Shown here piece after piece: positions 1-11,439 of a DNA stretch of 64,000 nt. Source of the DNA: Climacium dendroides. Its lineage: Eukaryota > Streptophyta > Bryopsida > Hypnales > Climaciaceae. Within the stretch, counting starts at the first letter, position 1. Every line of letters begins with the position of its first letter. The DNA lies in contig OX467087.1 in the NCBI GenBank assembly GCA_950106755.1, positions 22,882,047 to 22,946,046 on the forward strand, given 5' to 3'. The translations under genes were made by a program, and so were the position numbers. A model generated the notes under the pieces. The model did not search any database. It was given only the letters and a program-made list of their open reading frames with translations, and was not told the origin of the DNA.

Positions 1-1620
1 TTGGAATTGATATCTATAATTGATCTTCTTAATTGTCCTTGTGGTGTACTTGAACTTGACACCAAAAATATGAATTTAATTAGTCACTGCATAGTATTGA
101 AAATACAAATTAACTCCATAATTATAGTGCAAATGCACTTTATAGGAAACAAAATTAGGGTAGGAAAGGTCCCTCCACCTTGTTGTTTTTTGACACCATT
201 TTAACCTACATTCTTTTTTCATTATTTTATTCTTAATATATTTTGCAGTTCAATCCTTAACTTTTACTATGATTGTGAGAGTTGAAGTCTACTAGTGGGA
301 TTACAAATGACTATTTACAAGAGCTTATTGCATGAGCTACATGAAATAGATGAAGTACATCCAAGTGTGTTGAAAAAAAATTGATTTGTCTATTACTTTG
401 TTCTTAAACAATATGACAAGTATGGTCACTTGGTACTTCAATATTTTTGTACAAGGTTTTAAATCAAGTCATGTAGGAATGGGAAGAAAAAAATATCTTC
501 AAAAATAAAAATTTATGCCTAAATTCTTCTCAAGCCATAATTTTAGTTGCCTAGCAATTTCCTAAAATTTATATTTTACCTCCAACAATGTACTTTCTTG
601 GAGGTTAAATGCCCCAATGATATTTTACTTGCTTCACTCTTGTAAATCACTTCTACCTCATTATTGAAGTCTCTTGGAGGCTTTTGTGACCTTTTGAGGT
701 TAAAACATACCCTCTCACACTACAAGAGAGATAGATGTGTTTTCAATAAAATTTTATTGAAAATCCACTTAAAGGTCAAAAATTCTAGGACTATACTTAA
801 AACATCCCTTTCTCTTGTAGTGTCATTTTCATTGAAAATTTTATGCAAGGGTCTTTTTTTTATTTAGAATTTAGAATTTGAATACCAATTTATTTTTAAA
901 AAGTTAAAAATGCACCAAATTAAACAAGTCCAATTTTTTTGCTATTTCCTTGTAATACTCAATCTCCATCATACAACATGTGATTCAACCTCTAATTTGT
1001 GATCTTTAGACAAATATTAATAATATAGCTTATATTTTGTAAACAACTCAAATAGTCAATCACTCAATCATGCCTATTGCATATTCATAAGTAGTTAAAT
1101 CCCTTTTTTCAATATATGAGTAACAAAAGCAATCTTATAGGATATTATAGAAAACATAATTGTCCACTTATGTTTCCAAAATTTCATATGTATTTGTTGT
1201 GTATCTAATTTATTACAATTTGTAGTCCCAGACTATTACTTAGTTGTAGATTTTTCTAATTTCTTCAAATAGTTTCATACACTTTTTTATTTCAGAAAAC
1301 TAAATGCGCATAGTTATTTGAATTTTTTTAGTTTATTGATCTACAAGGTTAAGGCTTTTTCAATTTCAAAAATCAACTCAAAGATTTCACTTTTAACTAG
1401 TTGGAAGATTATCATTTTGAAAGAAATTATGCATAGTCTCACATAGAGCAATTAGCTGAATATTGTAGAATGAATTATAGTATCTAAAAAAATAATAGAA
1501 AAATCAAATACTTGGTTTTAAAAAAATGGAGAAAACTTCTAAGAATAGAGCTCAAATTCAAAAGAAATAATTTTCAAGGCTAAAATATAAATCAATATTA
1601 AGAAATCAAATTTTTCTTAT
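1..1620. other. AT-rich non-coding stretch
   Basis: No reading frame here looks like a gene: the open frames are short, have no recognisable motif and share the AT-rich composition of the surroundings. The only structured item I can support is the small CACTA-type MITE listed separately at 718-822. Around 880-1030 there is weak similarity to 18.4 kb and 21.4 kb, including the shared word ATTCAACCCCCAT-like, which suggests old dispersed repeat material. Confidence 0.6.
718..822. mobile_element. 105-bp CACTA-type MITE
   Basis: The element begins CACTACAAGAGA and ends TCTCTTGTAGTG, an inverted terminal repeat of the plant CACTA (En/Spm) type. It is flanked by the 3-bp direct repeat TCA at 715-717 and 823-825, the duplication size expected for CACTA insertion. 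There is no coding capacity, so it would depend on a transposase elsewhere. The ends and duplication are read directly; the family assignment rests on the known CACTA terminus and 3-bp duplication. Confidence 0.85.
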
Positions 1621-1624
1621 ATAC

Positions 1625-2960
1625 TATAATAGATGATCAATGAAATAAGCATTTCATTTTACAGAAACCAACAATATTGCAATGAAGGAATTTCCAATAC
1701 TACTTGCCATAGTTACATTAAGGCAAATGGATTAATCTTGAATCAAATTATTTATTATTTATTTTTGGATAGTTTTAAAATGAATTTCCTTTATTATTCT
1801 AGAAAATTCACAATATTTTAAAATTTTTACAAACAAATATAGAAATTTTATGAATTGTTGAAGTTATGTGATTGCATTTTCGTATTTATAAAAAATATAA
1901 ACAATAATTTCATTCATATATGATGTCAAATATAATATACAGAGTGAAGAATGTTGGATTTGGACTAAGAATCCACAACATAAGTGTAGGCTCTCTAGTA
2001 GGAGAAAGAATGTGATTGCCTCATGAAGATTGAAACACATGGGTTTCCTACAATAGCCTTGCAAGCACAAACCTTCTTAAAGTAACAAATTTTCAAATCT
2101 TTTTGCACAAAATTTGAAATTATTGAGAATTTTTGAAGAAACATTCATATCAAACACTTAGAATATGAATTTAAAAAATGTGAAATTCTTTAGCTTAAGT
2201 GTAAGAAAATTATATAGTAAACGTTAAAAGTAGGTAAGGCTCATTTGGGCGTTTCCATAGGACCTTTTATTTGGCAAAATCAGCCCTTTCTACCTCACTT
2301 AGGGGCTGATTCTGCCATATACATATATTGTATACATACTCTATATGTTATTAATTACTTTTTGAGGCTAATCCTACTAGTACCCTTTGAATTGTAGAAT
2401 ATTTGAAAACAAAGTTTTGAGAATCCGGAAATTGGGAACACAAGGACCATAGAAATTGGAAGTGTCAGAAGTGTAGAAACAAGGAGCACAAAAATAGCAC
2501 CAAATGAGCGGAAAAAAAGCACCACGAATGAGCCCATGGCTAATTCTGGCTTGTGCGTGGTCATAGGGCTTGCCCCATTGATGACCATTTATAAGCAGAA
2601 TCAACCATGGGCAACCCTTTCTTTAGTACCAAAATACCATTTTATTCTACCAATCTTTCAAAATATAGTAATAACCACTCAATTTCAAACAACAATAAAA
2701 TATTTGTTTTAGGACTTTTTTTCAAAATTTTGAAGTGGAGTAAAAACTAGACTTGGACAACTTCATGTACCTAGTTTTACTCAAAGCAGAAAGAACCATT
2801 TTGAAAGTGATATATAATTCATGAGTTTTAGTTAGAAGAAAAAAAACAAAAAACAAAAAAATGATCCAAAATAATTAGGAGTGCCAAGTATCATTGGACC
2901 CAACTTATGAATATAAACTTTGTCACTATAACATGTACCCCTCGATGTATCCTCATGTCC
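1625..2960 (+). repeat. Duplicated block, copy A
   Basis: This stretch aligns in the same orientation, with divergence, to 23113-24313 and resumes after the two transposons at about 30082-30170. Shared landmarks include a segment with ATCCACAACATA (about 1970), TAGCCTTGCAAGCACAA (about 2055) and AAAGAACCATTTTGAAA (about 2790). Copy A lacks both pogo-like transposons, the 43-bp repeat expansion and the 244-bp foldback of copy B, so it shows the pre-insertion state at each of those places. Confidence 0.8.
2221..2620. other. About 400 bp present only in copy A of the duplicated block
   Basis: Copy B passes directly from the equivalent of 2220 to the equivalent of 2620. This segment is therefore either an insertion in A or a deletion in B. 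It holds short inverted pieces (AATCAGCCC against GGGCTGATT; GCCCATGG against CCATGGGC) but I could not define clean terminal repeats or a target duplication. Confidence 0.4.
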
Positions 2961-3029
2961 AGTACAAAAGCTTACATGCGCACTGTAAGAGACACAAGGT
3001 TTGTCACAAGAGTGTATGCACCTTTGCAT

Positions 3030-3950
3030 TAATCCCTGAGATCATTTTACAGTTTTAGACCAGAATCTGAGAGGGAATTCCCGGCCTCAAGCCTGTTCCG
3101 ATGGCATCAGCTAGCTAGTGGCCTAACAACCTGATGATCGATTTGATCTGCACACTCCGATCAAGTGACGATTTTCCACTACTAAACTTAAATGCGACTT
3201 CACCACGCATCAGCTGGATGTGGCGTCAGACGTGCGAGAGAAACCCATTCTAGGGTGGACCCTTTAGTTACGAAACGAGGAAAGTGAACAGCGCCCGAGG
3301 TCGAGGGCAGGGATGAGAGAAGGCAGAGGGCCTGAATTGAAGGTAGGGTTGAAATGAGATAAAAGCCAAAACGCCAGAGGCGAGGATGAAAATGAGACCC
3401 AAAACATAAACGCCAAAGGCGGGGATGAAGAAGTTGAAGCGCGCACCAGTAAACGCCCAAGACAGGGTGGGAATGAGAAAGTCGGGAACGCCGGAAGGCG
3501 AGGATGATCGGAGGCCGAGGATCAGAAAATCAGACTACGACACAACCAGGACCACTAGTACTTAAACTACATCAGGGAGGAAAAGCAAATGAAAAGGACC
3601 AGAAAATGAAAGCATCAAGTGCATCCCTCCTCCTCACTCGTCTAAAAGGTCTCTGTAAATCGTGCTGCAGAAAGCCTCCTCCAAGTCAATATCAACAATC
3701 TGCGAATCACCAGACGTGCGAGCTAGTCCACATGCCTGTTTCAACAGGCGTTGTCTCCGTCGCCTTCATCTCCATCTGTCTGAGCATATATCCTCGGGAA
3801 CTCCCCTGTACCTCGTACGTACTTCTGGCTCGTTCTGCAGAGCAAGTCCCACCAGTTACGTTACGTAATTGTTAGCTTGAGCTCGACTAACCAGGCAACG
3901 TAGCTACCTAACTGCGCCGGCGTTCCAGCTGAAGTTAAGCAAAATTACAC
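3030..3950. other. GC-richer block with degenerate AACGCC..AGGCG repeats
   Basis: Composition rises well above the flanks. Three copies of a roughly 20-bp word, AACGCC followed by AGGCG(A/G)GGATGA, occur at 3370, 3409 and 3487. An open frame of 123 codons at 3504-3875 overlaps the end, but it shows no motif I recognise, so I do not call it a gene. It could be a decayed exon or promoter region of a lost gene. Confidence 0.4.
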
Positions 3951-4538
3951 AACAAGTTCAGACAAACTAATAGCAAGCCATCAACAGCAATTTGCCAGGC
4001 CTGCTGTAACTTTGTAAGCTGTTCTTTAACCCTTAGCCCCTAAGCGCCCAGCGCATATTTGTCGAAATCAAGACCCTTGTAAACCCATTCCAATCGAACT
4101 GTCCAACCGAGCACACTAAAATACACTTCCAAAAACCAGATTTGCTCAAGTAAACTCAACAAGCTTAACTCTTTCACTAATGATACATATATGTCTGTGA
4201 GGACCTCTCAAAAATTTTAAAGATTTATTTTTTCAATGAATAATAAAAAATTCCAATACCTAAGTAACCTTCAGTAACTACCCACACACAAATGAGCTGA
4301 CCATTTTGGAGAGACCATATTGATAGTTGCTCATGGCAGTTAGGGGTTAAACACTTAAACTTAGGTAGAGAAAAAATGAAATGAAAGAAGGTATATGTCT
4401 TATATTATATTAATTCATACCGACAAGGCAGTCTGTTCGAATTCAGCACAGTGAGCTTGAAACCATGCCCGGCGGGCCGAGGGGGAAAAGAGAATGCCAG
4501 GGTGGGGGAGGCTGACCACCTCGGGCAGTTCTTGGCAC

Positions 4539-5666
4539 TTACCAGTTCACTCCAGAGAATCCTCTGACTTGTTTATACTCAATGCGAGAGCGCTCCAAGC
4601 TCGGCCAATGGCTCAGTTTGTGGGCACATAACGTCCCAAAGCTCTTGTCCGTGGTGATCAGGTTTGCCGAAGGAAACAAGAGATGGGGCTTTGCTTCCAA
4701 ACCTAATAGCTTCAAAGGCGAAGTCGCTGCAGTCACTGCATTAACAGCGTCACGGGTCGTCGTCCCGCTCAGAGATTGCACGTTGTGGAAGAAATCAACG
4801 TACCCGTTGCAGATGCGGTCGTACTTGTTGATACAAATGTAAGGGCACCAACCTCGCAGTTTCAAAAACGTCTCCATCTCTGGACCCTTGTTCAGATCGT
4901 AGCCTAGGACACTGGCGCCGGTACGTTTCAGAAACTCGCACACTTTTGCTTGGACTCCGCTCAGTCCTAGACAATGGATGGTTGTGTTGAAGACGAACAT
5001 CTCAATCCCAACGGTGCTGCACAAGTCTGAAACCAGCCTCTCCAGTGACATATGGGGAGGGTTGAAATAGAACTCCTTCAGCCCCGTTATATTATCGTTC
5101 AGATGAAGTCCTTGACCGACAATCATAGCAAGTCCAGCGCCCAGCGAGTGCCCGGTAAGGACAACATTTTGTGGTCCAACACAATCCACAAAACCCCTGA
5201 CAAAGTCGCGCAGATGCTTCACTCTCTCGCTCTCGTGCACCATCTCGACTAGAAATCGTATGTCCGTGAGAAAATCTTTGAGGTCTTTGGACCCCCGAAC
5301 TGCAACGACATATTGATGAGACTCTCTCTTCCAAAACAGGACAACTTGGTACTTCCCGACGGAAGTCATTTGCTCTCTCATCTTATCTTTGAGTAAACCT
5401 GGAAATTCGAATGCGTTGGGATCCACCAATTCATACCCATGATCTGTCCAAAGGTTGGAAAACTCCACTTGGCTACGCGTTTCATACAACTTATATTGTC
5501 CCGACAGGAGAGAAGCACAAATCTGCTTGAGTTGGAAATTCTCCTCGGAAAGTCCGTCAGGAAGCGTATCGTCCAATATTTGTTTGCGCACTGCATGTAC
5601 AACCGTTTCACATGTCTTTCGTGTCAGCCGCGAAGCCTTCACAGCAAGATAATCTTCGAGTCCCAT
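4539..5666 (-). CDS. Class-3 lipase family protein (At4g10955-like)
   Basis: A single uninterrupted frame of 375 codons encodes an alpha/beta-hydrolase of the plant class-3 lipase type. The nucleophile elbow GHSLGAG is at residues 172-178 with Ser174 as the expected nucleophile. The upstream strand with RGSKDLKDF (about 124-132) is where members carry an RG-(S/T)-D motif, and a late His lies in AHKLSHW near the C-terminus. The family's conserved FNPPH segment is present after the elbow. I chose the ATG at 5666 because no earlier in-frame ATG exists after the upstream stop. No signal peptide or membrane segment is evident, so a soluble protein is likely. Substrate is unknown; family members are annotated as lipases or esterases mostly by homology. 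A broken paralogue lies at 19921-20964. The codon preceding the stop overlaps CTGGTAAGT, which resembles a splice donor, so a spliced 3' end cannot be excluded. Confidence 0.85.
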   Translation of the reverse strand: MGLEDYLAVKASRLTRKTCETVVHAVRKQILDDTLPDGLSEENFQLKQICASLLSGQYKLYETRSQVEFSNLWTDHGYELVDPNAFEFPGLLKDKMREQMTSVGKYQVVLFWKRESHQYVVAVRGSKDLKDFLTDIRFLVEMVHESERVKHLRDFVRGFVDCVGPQNVVLTGHSLGAGLAMIVGQGLHLNDNITGLKEFYFNPPHMSLERLVSDLCSTVGIEMFVFNTTIHCLGLSGVQAKVCEFLKRTGASVLGYDLNKGPEMETFLKLRGWCPYICINKYDRICNGYVDFFHNVQSLSGTTTRDAVNAVTAATSPLKLLGLEAKPHLLFPSANLITTDKSFGTLCAHKLSHWPSLERSRIEYKQVRGFSGVNW

Positions 5667-5766
5667 CTTGATTAAAGTACTCTTAGTCCGATGCAAACAC
5701 AGATCGCCCAGTGTTAAATTGCAGTCGTATTCCCTTACTTAAATACACACATGCTGGAAAAAGCTT

Positions 5767-5777
5767 GGTTTATAACC
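5767..5777 (-). promoter_or_regulatory. Possible TATA box of the lipase gene
   Basis: On the minus strand GGTTATAAACC lies about 105 bp upstream of the lipase ATG. A weaker TATTTAAG lies nearer, at about 5743. Position and sequence suit a plant core promoter, but no transcription start can be seen from sequence alone. Confidence 0.3.
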
Positions 5778-8138
5778 GCATCTGTCCCGCAGAATTAAGT
5801 GCGATCTGCACACAATTGTAAATTCAAATTTAAAAATCGAGGTCTGTTAAATTTTTAGTTTGTACGCGGCATCCACAAGAACATCATCAATTGATATATA
5901 TGACACTAAACTCACAGCAGTTCTTGAGGTTGTCTCGCTCTAACAATAATCAGAGAGCGGGATCTTTGAGTAACTCAGGGTGACCACAAGTTTTAAGAGT
6001 TTACCGTGATGGAGGAAATGCAACGGAGTTTCCCATCTCAATTGAACCACTAATACCACCTAAAACGCAATCTTTGTTTACTTTCATTTCCGTGATGATA
6101 TACTCTCAAATCTCCCCTCTCAACACCCGTGACTCGTAATGATAAAAACTAAATGTACGTAGACAGGTAGTAAGATCACTCTTGAAAATCATAGGAACTA
6201 GTAAAGTAGCGTTTTCAAAATCTCTATCTCACTCAATAACCTAAAACATTCTGTCTTCCTTGCATGAATATATTGCGTGATCATCCTTGAAGCAGCTTAA
6301 GTAAAGTACTACCATTCAATTAAATGAAGTGGGCTTTTCAAAACATTCATCACAGTTGAGGCTTTGAGGGGCAGGTCCTTCAAAGCAAGTTTCACAAATA
6401 CATGCTAGACAAGATTAATTGGCAAACAAGACTTGCATTAATCCCTAAGCGCTCTGACATAGATCTATTTTCTGGATGACGAACAGAAGGTTTCAGGTCA
6501 GTGTTTCATACCAGAAAATTTACATACAAATTTGCGTGTGCATACCATGAAGGGCACTGATCACGTTTGGTCGAGGGATACTAGCTGAACAGCACCAAGA
6601 AGTCTTTTGCCAGGGTCTTGCTCCAAGCATGCATAACATCGAATCGAACTGCACACATTTAAGCACCAGGTTAAGTTCTGTAAATTTATCAATGATGACG
6701 TGCATATAATTTGCTAGCGGTTAATTCAATTACTGCTTAGTTACTGCATATATATGCTTGATGCCTCCTGCCAGAGAGACAAGCACACTCAATCTACTCA
6801 AGAAGCAGGATCCTATTCACTTGATCGAGGGTAGCCTTCTGTGTATTGTGAACAGTAGCAGATAGAACACGTACTCTGGAGATCCCTATGGTGAGCACCC
6901 AGCCTCCATATCCGACCGACAAATTGGCCATTTGACTACCAATGCAAGCAAGCTTTTCGAAACAATAATCCACACGAACGAACGACCTGAACCAAAATCC
7001 TTCATTGCACGAATCATAGGGTATTCTAAGGCACTTCAACCCCAGAAACATACTCGGTACGTAAGAAGTAGTTGTCATTCAGAGAGGGAAGTTAACTAAA
7101 AGAAAATTAGGAAATGAAAAGCTAGCTAGCTAGCGACGCCAGCATGTACGATCAAAATAACGCCATTACACTACATGCAACGAAAACCCCAGCGTGAGCC
7201 TAAAGAGAAAGTAGACTACTAACCCCGGGGGACAATCGATCGATTGACGGACTGTACGTACCAATGATCGAACCAGAGACTGCTCAATCTCGAATTGTCG
7301 TTACGGTACCGGTGAATAGAAGCAAAGTCATCGATCTGAGCAGGCCGCTTCCCTCCCGATCGACCGATCGAGCTAGCTAGCTTAGAATCCACAACCACGC
7401 TAGAATGATCGATCAAGCTCGATGAATCAAATCAATCAGACCTAGAGCTTAGCTTGCATTGATCCCATATGGTTTGAGGGGCAAGCCGGACTTCTATACT
7501 TTCTTAGAGGGGTGAGACTGTACCCCGCAACCCAAACAGGCGCAGCTCCTTATTTCCCATAACTGGAGGCGCGCCACAGCCAAGGCGCAGAAGTCAAAAG
7601 CCCACGGAGGTCGCTACCGACTGTAACTCAAGGCCCCAAAATAGCGATCAGAGTCTCTAACTTTCAACATAAAATTAAAAATAAAAAACGTTGAGTTCCA
7701 GCAGTCTTAACATTGTCAACCCTGTAAGGATGGGCCACTCACCACAGATTTCAAGCCTCAGCTAACATCACTGTATATGTTTCATTGCTGCCATTTTGCA
7801 ACTAGACATGATTGAAACATTTTAAATTTATTCTTCAAAGGTGAAGTCATATGTGTACTGCAAGTTGTAAAATTTTCAAAATTTTGGGGGAAAATTAGAA
7901 ATTACTGTGATTTTTTTACGTAATCATATGAAATACAAAATGTACTTGAAAAATCTGAAATTTTCACCATGGTTTTACATTACAGTGTATAACATCACAG
8001 TATATAAACCATGGTCTGTTTCTGAAATCCCCAAATCAACAAACTGTGGTTAGAGGTCCAAAGTTCAATTTTGGAAAATACATAAACTACAATATTGAAG
8101 TTTACATATTTTCCAAAATTTCCAATCGGAGTAGAAAC
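5778..8138. other. Intergenic stretch, no gene recognised
   Basis: The stretch includes moderately GC-rich parts (6420-7640) with clustered self-complementary words such as AGCTAGCTAGCTAG (about 7121) and CGATCGACCGATCG (about 7360). A minus-strand open frame of about 94 codons at 6794-7078 has no recognisable domain. The block could be a promoter or a decayed gene; nothing here is firm enough to name. Confidence 0.4.
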
Positions 8139-8142
8139 CACT

Positions 8143-8454
8143 ATGGGCAATTTCGTTAAAATGGCGAAATTCCTCTACTTTGGCAGTTTTTACAATTTAG
8201 AGCAGGTGTTCTGAAGTGTACAAATGTCATAGATATCTTAAATCTATATCACTTTTAGATGTTTGAAATCTATACCTGTGTTAGATGTTATAGATTGTGC
8301 AGTCTGAAATCTATAGTAGTCATAGATTTCTTAAATCTATAAATAACCAAGATTCTTGAAAACTATATCTGTCCTAGATGTCACTTTTATAGTTCAAAGC
8401 ATGCGGTCTGAAAAATGGCACATGGAATGCCGCCATTTTAACGAAATTGCCCAT
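8143..8454. mobile_element. 312-bp MITE, family with 4-bp target duplication (copy 1)
   Basis: The left end reads ATGGGCAATTTCGTTAAAAT and the right end is its inverse complement. The direct repeat CACT sits at 8139-8142 and 8455-8458. The interior carries repeated AAATCTATA words and no coding capacity. A second member with the same terminus is at 9660-9912. A 4-bp duplication without TTAA is uncommon among plant MITEs, so I leave the superfamily open. Confidence 0.8.
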
Positions 8455-8913
8455 CACTTCACTTGATAAGCTTCATTCCATTAGTGGGACTCAAATTCAA
8501 AACATATCCTTTTCATGCCTAAAATTCACATCAAGAGCCAATAGCAAGAAATGGTCAAATTTCACTACAAGGGTGATTCAATTTGTGGATTTAAGCATTG
8601 ATCTACTTCTTTCAAAAAGTGACACCATAATGAGGGAATTTGCAATAATACTCACTAAAAATGTACTCAAGAAACTTCAAGAAAAAAAATAGATAAGAAA
8701 ACTACTATTTTTCCCATTGTATAGTCTCAGGTGAAGTCATCCAAACAGACACTTAGTGTCCACAGCAATTGGCATTACAAATTTATAATGTTGTTTGTCC
8801 ACAATACATTCTCAACATTAGATACTGTCATGCCAAGCAACCAAGAGAGTCTAGCTAATTTGATGCAAGGTGAGGTTTGCCAAAATACTAGGGAAGCAAG
8901 CAAGATTTGGCAA

Positions 8914-9111
8914 GGCCAAGGAAGATTGACCCTTGATATTGCCTCATCCAAGGATAAATGTAAAAATTGCCCCCTATTTTGTGCCACATTAATTTGATAT
9001 AAATTTCTTCACTTCTCCTTGCAAATTTGGGACCTCTGATTGCACATGTGAATAAAGTATTTTCTCCATGGATAAAACATGGGACAGTAAAGGGGTCAAT
9101 CCTCCCTGGCC
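8914..9111. mobile_element. MITE related to the 52.2-kb MULE-like element (older copy)
   Basis: The ends are GGCCAAGGAAGATTGACCC on the left and the complement of GGCCAGGGAGGATTGACCCC on the right, matching the termini at 52203-52439. The interior also shares GACCTCTGATTGCA-like and TTTTCTCCA words. The flanks GATTTGGCAA and GATCCAGCAA agree at 7 of 10 positions, consistent with a decayed 9-10 bp target duplication. Confidence 0.6.
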
Positions 9112-9285
9112 GATCCAGCAAGCCCTCCCCAAACATGAAAATTATAATGTATTTAAATCAACGCTTGAAACGGCAAAAGAAAATGATTGGGTCGCCAAAG
9201 AATATAGTGTGGGTAATAGTAACTTACGCTCACCAGTCTGCAATCAGTCTGCATGCCCAGCCTGCTGATGCCTGCCTGTGCCACT

Positions 9286-9400
9286 GGCCGGAGTGAATTG
9301 CCCCCCTCGTTCTTCCCCCAAAGTCACTCCAAGGCGCATGTAAAATAGTAAAGACCCCCTATTTTGTGCTTGATTAATTTATTAACCTTTAGTCTTGGAG
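9286..9400. mobile_element. Truncated member of the GGCC(A/G)-ended MITE family
   Basis: The sequence starts GGCCGGAGTGAATTGCCCCC and soon reaches GACCCCCTATTTTGTG, a stretch also found inside the element at 8914-9111. No matching right end was found, so it is probably a fragment. Confidence 0.4.
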
Positions 9401-10140
9401 CGCTCCAACATTCATTTTTTTGGACGATGCACAGATTGAAGTTCTTGTTTTTGTCTCATTCCTGCTAGGATGAAAGTCATCCTAATTTTTGGTGATACTT
9501 TATTAAGTTCTTGTCTTATCTAATGGTTGGATTTGGTGTTACTAGAATACAAATTTTTCTAAAATTACAAATGCACAAGTGTGTCAAGTGGTCAAATTGC
9601 ATTGACTCTAGTTCAAAACTAGGTTTGTAAAAATGAGGTCATAGATGTAAAGAACATAGATGGGGAATTTCATTAAAATGGCAATATTCCGCATGTCATT
9701 TACAATAGTCAAGAGCACATACAACAGTGCTTCTCGGCATGTCAACCTCATAGATGTGCCAATTCTATCCCCAACAAGTCCAAATTGCAAGACAACTTCC
9801 ATGTTTTTTTACCCCGTGCCATCTTTCTATGAATTTCTTCTATTTTGCAGTCCTCCTTTGTCCCATACTCCCATTTTCATGGAATAATTGCCATTTTAAT
9901 GAAATTCCCCATATAGAAATTTCAAAAAATCACCATGTTAAGAGAATCACATTTTGAATTCATTCCAATAAGTTTTGCTCAAAAAATGATAATATTTTGC
10001 CTATAATCAAATTTTGAAGGAATTTTGAAATTTTCCTTTCCAAATTTGTAGGAAAAGATTGGTGATAGCATTAGTGAATCTAACTATACAAATGGAATCT
10101 AAAATTCAAAATCTACAACTTTCCGTTGTATATCACTTCT
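9380..10140 (+). repeat. Direct duplication, unit 1 (contains a MITE)
   Basis: This unit aligns with 10210-10730. Shared words include TATCTAATGGTTGGATTT, CTAAAATTACAAATG and TTGCATTGACTCTAG. The unit is interrupted by the MITE at 9660-9912, while the partner unit is not. No gene is visible in either unit. Confidence 0.75.
9660..9912. mobile_element. 253-bp MITE, family with 4-bp target duplication (copy 2)
   Basis: The termini ATGGGGAATTTCATTAAAAT and complement match the element at 8143-8454. The direct repeat ATAG lies at 9656-9659 and 9913-9916. The paralogous sequence near 10500 reads AAGAACATGAAAATTTC straight across the site, giving an empty-site control for the insertion. Confidence 0.85.
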
Positions 10141-10209
10141 AAAATATTCTTCCAAATAGCACTTTATAAAGATTTTTTCCAAATTGTCAACATGATTGTC
10201 AATTCTAGA

Positions 10210-10730
10210 GAGAGTCCAAACATTTAGGGGTTAAGTGCTTCGATATTCAATTTTTGGACAATGAAGAGATTCATATTCTGGTTTCTTTTTCATCATTATT
10301 GTTTGGATGAAGGTCATCTTAATTTGTAGAGATACTATATCAAGTTCTTGTCCTATCTAATGGTTGGATTTTGTGTTAGTAGAGTGCATATTTCTCTAAA
10401 ATTACAAATGTAGAAGTGTGTCAAGTGGTTGACCAAACCAAAATTGCATTGACTCTAGCTCAAAACTAGATTTGCAAAAATGAGGTTATAGATTTAAAGA
10501 ACATGAAAATTTCAAAAAATGACCATGTTAATAGAATCTTATTTCAAATCCATTCCAACAAGTTTTACTCAGAAAATGATGATATTTTGTATATGATCAA
10601 ATTTAGAAAGACTTTTGAAATTAACCTTTCAAAATTTACAAGAAAATATTGGTGATAGCATTGGTGAATCTAACCATATGGATGGAATCCAAAACTCAAA
10701 ATCTACAACCTTTATTCATAAATCAATTAT
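10210..10730 (+). repeat. Direct duplication, unit 2 (empty site for the MITE)
   Basis: This is the partner of 9380-10140. It preserves the order of shared words but lacks the 253-bp MITE. A further piece of unit 1's right end (ATTCTTCYAAATAG followed by ACTTTATAA) reappears near 11030, so unit 2 may extend to about 11080 with diverged sequence between. Confidence 0.7.
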
Positions 10731-11439
10731 CAGCAATTTAACAAATTATGAAGTTATTCAGGACTTATGGACCAAAAAAACATTTTGAAGACATTGCCAA
10801 AAGCCTTGATTGAAACCTGAAGACATCAACAGAAGCATCAGTGGGTAGCCAACATACAAGTACTATTATGTAGTATATAGGGTAGAAAAGTATAGATTTG
10901 CAAGATGGTTATGTTGTAGTTGGTCAGTAGTGACCAACAAAAATTGATAATCACCTAAACCCTAAATTCCAGAATTCATATTTATGGAATTTGAAAATTC
11001 CAAAATTTGTTAAATTTCCCTTAATTCCAAAACATTCTTCTAAATAGTACTTTATAATGAGTTTTCCCAAATCATCAATGTTATATTTAACTACTTTTGG
11101 ACTTTTGAAAGCACAGTTGTTATATCAGACGGAATCTCATTGTTCACGGACAAAATCAAATCGATTAGGGTTGACCGGCTGCGAACTTCAGAGGCTTATA
11201 ACTTTTGCAAAAATACTTCAAATCGGGCAAATGAGATGGTTTTAGGCATCTACAGAAACCGTGTTTGAAATCCCACTTGTCTCCTAAAGGAACAAATGGT
11301 CTCCCTAGCTTGTGTGAGTAAGCAATCTATTATAAATATAAGTAAACACCAAATTTGGCAACATAAAAATTTGGAATAGCTCACTACGAATAGAATTTTC
11401 AATTTTTTCTTTGAAATTTCACACAACATGTGATTGATC

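Noticed and set aside
3504..3875. 123-codon open frame in the GC-richer block
   Set aside because: No recognised motif, overlaps a second frame of similar length and is explained by lower stop density in GC-richer DNA.
8447..8692. 81-codon frame at the right edge of the first 4-bp-duplication MITE
   Set aside because: Begins inside the MITE terminus, has flank-like composition and no motif.
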